64,000 nucleotides of DNA from PWXP01 sp034005525 (GTDB lineage Bacteria > Planctomycetota > Planctomycetia > Pirellulales > Thermoguttaceae): contig JAVEUP010000006.1 of the NCBI GenBank assembly GCA_034005525.1, positions 1 to 64,000 of the forward strand. Direction: 5' to 3'. The notes beneath the pieces are model-generated. The model worked only from the letters and a program-made list of their open reading frames with translations. It did not search any database and was not told where the DNA came from. This document shows positions 1-7,179 of the stretch, piece by piece; the stretch's first letter is position 1; each line of letters starts with the position of its first letter. A program made the position numbers and the translations under genes.

Positions 1-306
1 GGCAAGGGTGGGGGGCTGTCGGGCGAATTTGGAGGGATGGGTGGACAGAGCGCTTTCGGCACTAAGGCCGGCGATATGTTCACAAAGATCACCATCGGGG
101 TCTCGTCCTTCTGGATTCTGCTCTGCCTGATTACGGTGGTGGTGTTGAGCAGGTCCACGGACAGGATCCAGCCAACCGGCCTCCTGCCTCCCCCAGCGGC
201 CGGCCAGAACGAATCGGAACCGGCCGGCGACGGCGCGGCCGCGGCGCCGGAAGAAACGTCGGAGCCCGCGCCGACCGACCAAGATTCCAGCACCGACACG
301 CCGTAA
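1..306 (+). CDS. secG: SecG, preprotein translocase subunit (5' end outside window)
   Basis: The reading frame is open from base 1 to the TAA at 304-306, so the true start lies upstream of the window. The first residues, GKGGGLSGEFGGMGG, then QSAFGTKAGD, are the hallmark glycine-rich cytoplasmic loop between the two SecG membrane helices. The second helix follows (ITIGVSSFWILLCLITVVVL). The protein then has an unusually long Pro/Ala/Glu-rich acidic tail of about 45 residues, a type of extension that many planctomycete SecGs carry. SecG assists SecYE in protein export at the inner membrane. It is followed after 58 bases by yicC on the same strand. Confidence 0.88.
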   Translation, partial: GKGGGLSGEFGGMGGQSAFGTKAGDMFTKITIGVSSFWILLCLITVVVLSRSTDRIQPTGLLPPPAAGQNESEPAGDGAAAAPEETSEPAPTDQDSSTDTP

Positions 307-364
307 CCAGCATGCATCACAGCATCCCTAGTTATCCCCCGTCAAGCGTCCGGAGCGCGCGCCC

Positions 365-1249
365 ATGCTGTTGAGCATGACAGGTTTCGGCGAAGCCCGT
401 CGGCGAAAGAACGGCTTGGCCGTCGGGGTCGAGGTCCGGACGGTCAACAGCCGGTTCTTCAAGCTTACCGTGCGCAGCAGCGAAGGATGCAGCGCCTTGG
501 AGCCGCGCATTGAACGGGCGGTCCGGGAGCGAATCCGCCGCGGCACGGTCCAGGTGAACCTGCGGATTGACAGGTCGCATTGTGCCGAGGACTACCGGAT
601 CAACGAGGAGGTCCTCGGTCACTACCGCAAACAACTCGACTCGCTCGAGCGAGAGTGGGGCGCAGCCGAAACAGTGACGTTGGCCACACTGCTTTCCCTG
701 CCCGGCGTGGTCGAGGAGCAATCGGCGGAAACGACCCGGGCCGAACGGGATTGGCCGGTCATCCGGGAGGTGCTGGCGACGGCCATCGACAGCCTCGAAC
801 AGATGCGTCGCGATGAAGGTCAAGCCATGGCCGCCGATCTGTCGGTGAATTGCCGATTCGCGGCGGCAAGCCTCTCGCGGATCGAGACGCGTGCCCCACT
901 GGTGGCGCAGGAGTATCGCAACCGGCTGACGGACCGATTACGGAGAAACCTGGCCGAATTGGACGTTGTGCTCGACCTGGCCGCCGTAGTTCGCGAAGTG
1001 GCGATCTTTGCGGAACGAACCGATATTTCAGAGGAAATCCTAAGGCTCCGCAGCCACTTGGAGCAGTTCGAGACGATCATGGCGGCCACCGAGAGTGCGG
1101 GCCGCAAGTTGGAGTTCGTCGCGCAGGAGATGCTTCGCGAGACGAATACCATCGGCTCGAAGGCCAACGACGTGGAAATCACACAACACGTGATCGAAAT
1201 CAAGACCGCGGTCGAGCGAATCCGCGAAATGCTGCAAAATGTGGAGTGA
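365..1249 (+). CDS. yicC: YicC-family endoribonuclease
   Basis: A 294-residue protein of normal length for the YicC family. The start MLLSMTGFGEARR is the family's conserved N-terminus, which fixes the ATG at 365. The YicC N-terminal domain covers roughly residues 1-155. The C-terminal DUF1732 region carries the diagnostic RTDISEEILRLRSH and the KLEFVAQEMLRETNTIGSK stretch. YicC proteins are now described as RNases that cleave RNA and influence small-RNA turnover; in many bacteria yicC is next to gmk, as here (gmk begins 41 bases downstream). It is probably cotranscribed with gmk, rpoZ, coaC and coaB. Confidence 0.93.
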   Translation: MLLSMTGFGEARRRKNGLAVGVEVRTVNSRFFKLTVRSSEGCSALEPRIERAVRERIRRGTVQVNLRIDRSHCAEDYRINEEVLGHYRKQLDSLEREWGAAETVTLATLLSLPGVVEEQSAETTRAERDWPVIREVLATAIDSLEQMRRDEGQAMAADLSVNCRFAAASLSRIETRAPLVAQEYRNRLTDRLRRNLAELDVVLDLAAVVREVAIFAERTDISEEILRLRSHLEQFETIMAATESAGRKLEFVAQEMLRETNTIGSKANDVEITQHVIEIKTAVERIREMLQNVE

Positions 1250-1290
1250 CCGGTTACCGTTCACGGGGTTGGCCCGGTTGCCTGAGCATC

Positions 1291-1950
1291 ATGCCCCGGC
1301 CGCCCAACACGATGGACCCATCCGTTGCAGAAATGGAACCTTGCCCTGCCAATTCGTCCGACGCCCCCAGCGGGCGGCTTGTCGTGTTCTCCGGGCCTTC
1401 GGGCGTGGGAAAGACGACCGTGCTTCGCGGCGTGTTCGAGCAGTGCCGGCTGCCATTGGTGTTGAGCGTGTCGGCGACAACTCGGCCGCCTCGACCCGGC
1501 GAACGCGACGGCGTAGACTACTATTTTCTGGCCGAGGAAGAGTTTGAGTCGCGCCGGCGGCAAGGGGATTTTCTGGAGTGCTTCCAGGTGTTTGACGGTG
1601 GGCATTGGTACGGCACCCTGAGCAGTGAGGTGCATGCCGCCCTTGCCTCGGGGAAATGGGTAGTCCTCGAGATCGACGTGAAAGGAGCCTTGGCCGTCAT
1701 GGAGCAGTTCCCGGACGCGCTCACGTTTTTCATTGAACCGGGGTCTGCCGAAGAACTGGAACGCCGCCTACGGGGGCGGGGCACGGAGAACGAAGAGGCC
1801 GTCTGCCGCCGCCTTGCCCGGGCACGCGATGAAATGGCGACCGCCGATCGATACCGCTTTCGGATCGCTAATGAACGGGTCGATCAGGCCGTGAAAGAAA
1901 TACTCGATACTCTCAACCAAGAAGCGGAGAAGCAAGCTTATGCTCGATGA
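1291..1950 (+). CDS. gmk: Guanylate kinase
   Basis: Phosphorylates GMP to GDP with ATP. The P-loop GPSGVGKT is at residues 35-42, followed by the GMP-binding SATTRPPRPGE and the DGVDYYFLAEEEFE segment. Length from the ATG at 1291 is 219 aa, close to the usual ~205. A second in-frame ATG at 1312 would shorten the unconserved N-terminal tail by seven residues and is a real alternative. The frame stays open far upstream inside yicC, but that part is a shadow. The last 11 bases overlap the start of rpoZ in another frame, so translation of the two is probably coupled. Confidence 0.94.
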   Translation: MPRPPNTMDPSVAEMEPCPANSSDAPSGRLVVFSGPSGVGKTTVLRGVFEQCRLPLVLSVSATTRPPRPGERDGVDYYFLAEEEFESRRRQGDFLECFQVFDGGHWYGTLSSEVHAALASGKWVVLEIDVKGALAVMEQFPDALTFFIEPGSAEELERRLRGRGTENEEAVCRRLARARDEMATADRYRFRIANERVDQAVKEILDTLNQEAEKQAYAR

Positions 1951-2200
1951 ACTGAAAGAGGAGGCGATTGTCAGCAAGGTAGGGGGCAGGTTCAAACTGT
2001 CGACGCTCATCCAGAAGCGGCTGGTTGCACTCAATGCCGGCGCACGGCCGCTCGTTACTCTGGATACCAAGGATCGAATGGAAATCGTCATCCAGGAAAT
2101 CCTGCAAGACAAGATCTTCCTGGATACGGAATTGAACGTGCAAGTCGCTTCCAGCGCCGAAGAAGGCGGACCGCCGGAACTCGACTTCCGGACGCTATGA
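1940..2200 (+). CDS. rpoZ: RNA polymerase omega subunit
   Basis: An 86-residue protein with the omega pattern: an N-terminal region with KVGGRFKLSTLIQKR, then LVALNAGARPLV and a helix that packs on the beta-prime C-terminus. The ATG at 1940 lies inside the last codons of gmk, with a GGAG about ten bases upstream. The gmk-rpoZ-coaC order is a classic conserved arrangement (in E. coli, gmk-rpoZ) and strongly supports the call. The C-terminus is short and acidic, which fits planctomycete omegas. It is followed after only six bases by coaC. Confidence 0.9.
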   Translation: MLDELKEEAIVSKVGGRFKLSTLIQKRLVALNAGARPLVTLDTKDRMEIVIQEILQDKIFLDTELNVQVASSAEEGGPPELDFRTL

Positions 2201-2206
2201 GTCACC

Positions 2207-2740
2207 ATGAAAGACCGTGAACTGCTGATCGGCGTCACCGGCGGCATTGCCGCCTACAAGACCGCGGCGCTTGTGAGCCGGCTGGTTCAGGCGGGCGCAG
2301 GTGTGACGGTTATCATGACCCGTTCGGCCACGCAACTTGTTGGACCTAAGACGTTCGAGGCCCTGACGGGCCGGCCTGTGCGCACGCGCATGTTCGGGCG
2401 GGGGGCGCATCCGCACATCGAACTGGCCGACACGGCCGAGTTGCTGTGCGTAGCGCCGGCCACGGCCAATATCCTGGCCAAGGCTGCGCTGGGGCTGGCC
2501 GACGACTTGCTCTCGACCGTGCTTCTGTCTTTCGATGGTCCAATCCTGTTCGCACCGGCCATGAACACACGCATGTGGGAGAAACCCGCCGTCCGCCGGA
2601 ATATCGCGCAACTGGAGGCCGACGGAGCCGTTCTCATCGGGCCGGAGGAGGGATACCTCAGTTGTGGAGCGGTTGGGGCGGGACGCATGGCCGAGCCTGA
2701 TGCCATTTGCCGCGCGATTGCGGATGCACTGGAGGGCTGA
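2207..2740 (+). CDS. coaC: Phosphopantothenoylcysteine decarboxylase (flavoprotein)
   Basis: A 177-residue stand-alone CoaC of the HFCD flavoprotein family, which decarboxylates 4'-phosphopantothenoylcysteine in coenzyme A synthesis. Visible marks are the N-terminal GVTGGIAAYK, the catalytic-His segment PHIELAD, the flavin-binding APATANILAK, the substrate-binding APAMNTRMWE motif and the clamp with the conserved cysteine (YLSCGAVGAGRM). In most bacteria CoaC is the N-terminal half of a bifunctional CoaBC; here it ends in a TGA and CoaB is a separate gene 9 bases downstream. Confidence 0.92.
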   Translation: MKDRELLIGVTGGIAAYKTAALVSRLVQAGAGVTVIMTRSATQLVGPKTFEALTGRPVRTRMFGRGAHPHIELADTAELLCVAPATANILAKAALGLADDLLSTVLLSFDGPILFAPAMNTRMWEKPAVRRNIAQLEADGAVLIGPEEGYLSCGAVGAGRMAEPDAICRAIADALEG

Positions 2741-2749
2741 GCGATTTCC

Positions 2750-3379
2750 ATGGCCCGCATCCTGATCACATCCGGCCCGACGCGGCAGTACCTGGACCCG
2801 GTGCGTTACCTGACGAACGCTTCCAGCGGCCGCATGGGTGCTGCGTTGGCCCAGGCCGTGATCGAGGCCGGCCACAAGGCAGTTGTCGTAACCGGCCCGG
2901 TCGATGTCGCTTACCCGCCCGGAGCCGAGATCATCCCCGTCGTCTCGACCGAGGAGATGCTTGAAGCGTGCCTGGACGCGTTCCCAACTTGTGACGGGCT
3001 CATTGCCGCCGCGGCGCCGAGCGACTACCGCCCCGTGAGGGTTGCCCAGCAGAAGATCCGCAAAACCGGCGAGCCGCTCCTGCTGCAACTAATCGAGACA
3101 CCGGACGTCGTCGCGGCTCTCGGAGCCGTGCGGGAAGACCGGTGGATGGTCGCCTTTGCACTCGAGACCGAAGACCAGCGGATGCGGGCGATGCAGAAGC
3201 TGGAACGCAAGAACTGCAATTTGATTGTTGTCAACGGGCCGGCAGCCATCCATGCGGCGGACACCTCGGTAGAGGTGCTCGACGAAAGGGCGGAAGTCGT
3301 CGCGGCATGGGCCGGCGCCAAGGAATTCGTTGCCGGAGAACTGGTGCGTTTGATTGCCGCTCGGTTTCCGCGCGATTGA
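2750..3379 (+). CDS. coaB: Phosphopantothenate-cysteine ligase
   Basis: A 209-residue stand-alone CoaB, joining cysteine to 4'-phosphopantothenate in coenzyme A synthesis. It starts MARILITSGPTRQYLDPVR and continues with LTNASSGRMG, the nucleotide-binding N-terminus of the family. AAAPSDYRP and the Lys-rich QQKIRKTGEP loop follow, and then VAFALETED. It would be the C-terminal half of a fused CoaBC; the split with coaC (gap 9 bases) is directly visible. It ends the block secG-yicC-gmk-rpoZ-coaC-coaB. No strong terminator follows, and a new promoter candidate precedes the next gene. Confidence 0.92.
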   Translation: MARILITSGPTRQYLDPVRYLTNASSGRMGAALAQAVIEAGHKAVVVTGPVDVAYPPGAEIIPVVSTEEMLEACLDAFPTCDGLIAAAAPSDYRPVRVAQQKIRKTGEPLLLQLIETPDVVAALGAVREDRWMVAFALETEDQRMRAMQKLERKNCNLIVVNGPAAIHAADTSVEVLDERAEVVAAWAGAKEFVAGELVRLIAARFPRD

Positions 3380-3419
3380 CGAGTCGGTTCACCGGGGACT
3401 GGTCCGGCCTGAACCCGCT

Positions 3420-3428
3420 TGGTATACT
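3420..3428 (+). promoter_or_regulatory. Candidate extended -10 promoter for the PfkB kinase gene
   Basis: TGGTATACT gives a TG-n-TATACT extended -10, with no good -35 at 17 bp. It lies 66 bases before the kinase ATG, in the gap after coaB. Prediction by eye only. Confidence 0.35.
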
Positions 3429-3493
3429 CAGTCTCTCTGCCTTTCCTCGAACTGCTGAGTTAACTGTCGACATCCACCGTGGAGCAAGATGAC

Positions 3494-4447
3494 ATGGCCA
3501 TCGACTGCTTGTGTGCCGGAATCCTATTTGCCGATTACATTTGCGCGCCGATACCCCGCGTTCCAAACCCGGGTGAGCTTATTCCGACCGACCGGATTCA
3601 GTTGGCTCTGGGTGGTTGTGCCTCGAACGCCGGTGTCGATTTGGCGAAACTCGGCGTTTCCGTAGGCGTTTCCGGCTGCGTGGGCGGCGACGCGTTCGGC
3701 CGATTCATCGTCGAAACCCTGGAGCAAGCCGGAGTCGCTACGCAAGGCGTCCATTCCCTGCCCGAATATGGCACGGCCAGTTCCATGGTCATCAATGTAA
3801 CCGGCCAGGATCGGCGGTTCATCAGTACCCCCGGCGCCAATACGGTTTTTTCTGTGGACCACATCCCGCCCGACTGGGTCCGGCAGGCGAAAGTCGTCTA
3901 CGTGGGCGGATACTTGATGATGCCGGGCCTCGAGACCGAGGCTTTTGTCGAACTGCTTCGGACCGCGCGCGCCGGCGGTGCGAAGACCGTGGTCGACGTG
4001 GTCCTGTTTGGCGGCACACATTATTGGGAAACGCTTCTGAAGGTGTTGCCGGAGACCGACGTCTTTCTGCCCAACGATGACGAAGCCGCTTTGATCACGG
4101 GCCTCACCGATCCTTATGAGCAAGCACAACGATTCCGTGAGGCCGGTGCCCGCACCGTGGTCATCACGCGGGGCAATGAAGGCAGCCTGCTGGTAAGCGA
4201 TAGTCTTCGCCTCCGCGCAGGCACCTACCCGGCCGAGTACGTGGGCGGGACAGGCTCCGGCGACGCTTTCGACGCCGGCTACTGCGCCGGCCTGTTGCAG
4301 GGAGAAGACCCGGCCGGCTGCTTGCGCTGGGGTAGTGCCTTGGGAGCAAGTTGCGTTCGCGCCGTCGGCGCGACGGAAAGCGTTTTCACTCGCGACGAGG
4401 CCGAAGCTTTCCTGCAGGAGCATGAACTCAAGATCGAAGAGTTTTGA
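3494..4447 (+). CDS. PfkB-family carbohydrate kinase
   Basis: A 317-residue ribokinase-like kinase. The N-terminal sugar-binding part contains GGCASNAGVDLAKLG and VSGCVGGDAFGRF; the C-terminal nucleotide-binding part contains VVITRGNEGSL and the family signature GGTGSGDAFDAGY, whose Asp is the catalytic base. A GTG at 3479 is in frame, but GGAG at 3481-3484 sits correctly in front of the ATG at 3494, so I chose the latter. The substrate cannot be told from sequence: fructose, ribose, adenosine or a sugar phosphate are all possible. It lies just upstream of pfkA, so a role in feeding a sugar phosphate into glycolysis is plausible. Confidence 0.85.
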   Translation: MAIDCLCAGILFADYICAPIPRVPNPGELIPTDRIQLALGGCASNAGVDLAKLGVSVGVSGCVGGDAFGRFIVETLEQAGVATQGVHSLPEYGTASSMVINVTGQDRRFISTPGANTVFSVDHIPPDWVRQAKVVYVGGYLMMPGLETEAFVELLRTARAGGAKTVVDVVLFGGTHYWETLLKVLPETDVFLPNDDEAALITGLTDPYEQAQRFREAGARTVVITRGNEGSLLVSDSLRLRAGTYPAEYVGGTGSGDAFDAGYCAGLLQGEDPAGCLRWGSALGASCVRAVGATESVFTRDEAEAFLQEHELKIEEF

Positions 4448-4558
4448 CGGGGCTGACCGAACCGGAGAACTTGGGTGGTTTTCGGGAGAAACCTGGTCAC
4501 GCGCCAGAAGTCGTAGTGAACGGCGTTGACCAGCCACAAAGCATTAGAGGAAATAACC

Positions 4559-5548
4559 ATGCGAATTGGGGTCTTTTGCAGCGGCGGCGATGCTCCCGGA
4601 ATGAACGCTTGTCTCCGCGCCGTTGTCCGCTCCGCCAAGGCGGCCGGACATGACGTTGTTGGCATCCGTCGCGGCTACCAAGGGCTTCTGAATGAAGACT
4701 TCTACATCAATGCCGACGGCGAACCGCTCTTGAAGCTCCGCTCCGTGTCGAATCTGTCGAAGCTCGGCGGCACCATCCTGCACAGCAGCCGGAGCGAAGA
4801 GTTTCGCACCGACGCCGGGCAGAAGAAGGCCGCGGCCATCCTTCAGAAGCACCGGATCGAGGCCCTGATCCCCATCGGCGGCGACGGCACCTTCCGCGGC
4901 GCCATGGCGCTGAGCCGGTTCTATCAAGGCCAGATCATCGGCTGCCCGGGCACCATCGACAACGATCTTATGGGCACCGATTACACGATCGGATTTGCGA
5001 CGGCGGTGGAGACGGCGGTCGAGGCCCTCGATCGGCTGCGCGACACGGCCGACAGCCACGAACGCATGTTTCTGGTCGAGGTGATGGGCCGACATAGCGG
5101 ATACATCGGCCTATATACCGCAATTGCTGGCGGCGCCGAAGTGGCCGCGCTGCCGGAAACGCCCACCGACACGGGACAGATCGTCCGCCACTTGCAGTTG
5201 CTCAAGGCGAGGGGAAAGACGTCCATCATGATCGTCGTGGCCGAGGGCGACGAAGCCGGCGGCGCCGCCGTGCTCAACGAGAACCTCAAGAAGGCCGGCT
5301 GCCCATTCCAAACCCGCGTGCTCACTCTCGGGCACCTGCAGCGCGGCGGAACCCCGGTAGCCGCCGACCGCATCCTCGCCGCCCGCCTGGGCGACTTCGC
5401 CGTCCGATCCGTGCTGGACGGCCAGACTGACGCCATGGCCGGCCTGATCCACGGCAACCTGATGCTCACCCCCTTTACCGACACGTTCGCAGGCCACAAA
5501 CCCGTGCCAGAAGCGTTGCTCCAACTGCTCGATACGCTGGCGTACTAA
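4559..5548 (+). CDS. pfkA: ATP-dependent 6-phosphofructokinase
   Basis: A 329-residue PFK-A with the start MRIGVFCSGGDAPGMNA. GGDG is at residues 107-110 and PGTIDND at 130-136, with the first Asp of TIDND as catalytic base. Glycine at both of the positions that are Asp and Lys in pyrophosphate-dependent enzymes points to ATP use. The frame is open back to a TTG at 4526, but the ATG at 4559 with an AGAGG a few bases before it matches the family N-terminus. It converts fructose-6-phosphate to fructose-1,6-bisphosphate. It lies 111 bases after the PfkB kinase, with a converging gene downstream. Confidence 0.93.
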   Translation: MRIGVFCSGGDAPGMNACLRAVVRSAKAAGHDVVGIRRGYQGLLNEDFYINADGEPLLKLRSVSNLSKLGGTILHSSRSEEFRTDAGQKKAAAILQKHRIEALIPIGGDGTFRGAMALSRFYQGQIIGCPGTIDNDLMGTDYTIGFATAVETAVEALDRLRDTADSHERMFLVEVMGRHSGYIGLYTAIAGGAEVAALPETPTDTGQIVRHLQLLKARGKTSIMIVVAEGDEAGGAAVLNENLKKAGCPFQTRVLTLGHLQRGGTPVAADRILAARLGDFAVRSVLDGQTDAMAGLIHGNLMLTPFTDTFAGHKPVPEALLQLLDTLAY

Positions 5549-5601
5549 GCATGGAGCAGGGAAAGCTGCCCGCGCCGCCGCCCCTTGAATGGTTACGGCC
5601 G

Positions 5602-6630
5602 CTACTGCGGACGTTCCAGCTTCGTTGGCAGAAGGGATCTAGCCGCGTTCCCTAGCAACTCACCCGCCCGGCTTTCCAGAGAGGGATCCTCAGCAAGCGG
5701 CCGGGCAGGGATTGCGTCGTAGTTGTCCATGGTGAAGCCGGGGTGCGCCGGTGCCGCCAACGCTCCGCGCAAAGCCGGTGGAATCGCAATGTGCTGCAAG
5801 CGGTCCTGCATCTCAAAACGGTCATCCGGCGCGTTATGGAGAATCGTGCGTACGACCAGGCTGGTCGGGTGGACGTCCACCAGTTTCATGCCCGGCCTGG
5901 GCGGCCTCTCGAGTGACGGTGCCACCAGATAAGTCTTGCCATCGGCGCGCAATTGGAGGTCCATGTGCAAATGGCCCTGCAACACTGCGACCACGTCGGG
6001 GTATCGAGCCAGCAAACGGCGAAGTCGAGGAGCGTCCAGAAAGGTGGGTGGAAAGACGGGCTCGTGAATCGCCACGATCGTGGGCCGGCCCCGGCTACGT
6101 TCCAAGTCCTGCTCGATCCAATCCCAGGTCGCCGGGTCGAACACCGACAGGCCCTCTCGCCCAGGACCGGAAAGGATGCGGTCGGGCGCCAGCAGAAGAA
6201 AGTGGAGGCCGCCAAAGTCGAAGCTATATTGCTTCGGGCCGAACACCTTATCGAACTCTTGCGGCCAGTTGTCACCCGGTATGATGACGTAGGGCGTGTT
6301 CAGATGCTCCTCCAAGAAAGCCTTGAGAAATCGCTGACGCCGCAACCCGATCGTTTCCCCTGCATCGCGATTGAGTTGGGGCGCCGGATGCGCGTTGTTA
6401 TCGCCGGTCAGCAGCACGAAATGCGGTTTCAACTCCCCGTCGATGTAACGCAGCGCGCCGGTCGTATACTCCAGATTCGACGCGTTGATGTGCATGTCGC
6501 TCACCCAGGCGAAGCTCCAAAGCACCCGTCGGGTTGCGTCGGTGCCGTCCGGTACGAATTCGCCGGCTGGACTTGGCGAGATGGTCGCACCGACTGCAAC
6601 CCACAGGCAAAGGCAGTTCAGAAGACGCAT
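5602..6630 (-). CDS. Secreted calcineurin-like metallophosphatase
   Basis: 342 residues. A signal peptide (MRLLNCLCLWVAVGA, cleaved near SPAGE) directs it out of the cytoplasm. Metallophosphoesterase motifs appear in order: the D-x-H block (VSDMHIN), GDNNAH, PGDNW, the His in VAIHEPVFPP, and the GHLHMD block. These bind a two-metal centre. The substrate is unknown; the family includes phosphodiesterases and acid-phosphatase-like enzymes. The open frame reaches 6741, but the signal peptide supports the ATG at 6630. It converges with pfkA across a 53-base gap and stands alone. Confidence 0.85.
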   Translation of the reverse strand: MRLLNCLCLWVAVGATISPSPAGEFVPDGTDATRRVLWSFAWVSDMHINASNLEYTTGALRYIDGELKPHFVLLTGDNNAHPAPQLNRDAGETIGLRRQRFLKAFLEEHLNTPYVIIPGDNWPQEFDKVFGPKQYSFDFGGLHFLLLAPDRILSGPGREGLSVFDPATWDWIEQDLERSRGRPTIVAIHEPVFPPTFLDAPRLRRLLARYPDVVAVLQGHLHMDLQLRADGKTYLVAPSLERPPRPGMKLVDVHPTSLVVRTILHNAPDDRFEMQDRLQHIAIPPALRGALAAPAHPGFTMDNYDAIPARPLAEDPSLESRAGELLGNAARSLLPTKLERPQ

Positions 6631-6778
6631 GGACAACTGCAAGACAGACAAGCTCGCTCGGTGGTACATCTGATCGTGTGACCGCGCCGAGCAGGACATC
6701 CTGTCACGGGCGTCATTGCCGCCTGGGCAGGCTACGCACATTACCCAAAGTGCGCAAGCAAATGATCTAGTACTTCAG

Positions 6779-6852
6779 TGGGCGCACGAAGATTCGAACT
6801 TCGGACCTCATCCTTATCAGGGATGCGCTCTAACCAACTGAGCTATGCGCCC
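6779..6852 (-). tRNA. tRNA-Ile (anticodon GAT)
   Basis: The 74-base gene on the minus strand folds with a 7-bp acceptor stem (GGGCGCA/TGCGCCC), a D-arm with AGTTGGTTA, an anticodon loop CTGATAA (GAT) and a T-loop TTCGAAT. CCA is not encoded. Confidence 0.97.
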
Positions 6853-6889
6853 CTATGGGGCCAACGAATTTGTATGGGCGAAACACTGG

Positions 6890-6917
6890 ATTCTACCACG
6901 TTCAATCCTGTTGTCAA
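6890..6917 (-). promoter_or_regulatory. Sigma70-type promoter of tRNA-Ile
   Basis: On the minus strand: TTGACA (6917-6912), 16-bp spacer, TAGAAT (6895-6890), about 38 bases before the mature tRNA 5' end. Near-consensus. Confidence 0.75.
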
Positions 6918-7179
6918 ACCCCCCGACGCGAAATGTGTGGGGCGAGGTTCTCCGGCGGCGGACGCCTACGAAAAGCCTTTATTTGCCCCCCTAAAGAATG
7001 GGGATAGATGACAGGCTGTGGCGAACCAGCCGTCATAATTGGAATAATCGCTACAATCGGATCATGTTCTGCACCTTGCCACGCCGAAACTCTATGAAGA
7101 TTTTGGCCTGCCAGACGGGCATCGTGCTCGTCTGGAGAGTTTGGAGAGACAAGGACGTTTTTCGACAGGAGTGTATGGT
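6918..7179. other. Intergenic region before the TPR/thioredoxin gene
   Basis: No gene is supported here. A TACAAT at 7052-7057 could be a -10 for the downstream gene, but no matching -35 is visible. AGGAG at 7167-7171 is the ribosome site of the gene starting at 7180. Confidence 0.5.

Noticed and set aside
4559..5548. Pyrophosphate-dependent phosphofructokinase
   Set aside because: GGDG and PGTIDND carry glycine at the two positions that are Asp and Lys in PPi enzymes.
7141..7179. Upstream in-frame starts for the TPR/thioredoxin gene (7141)
   Set aside because: The added residues break the signal peptide, and AGGAG sits correctly in front of 7180.
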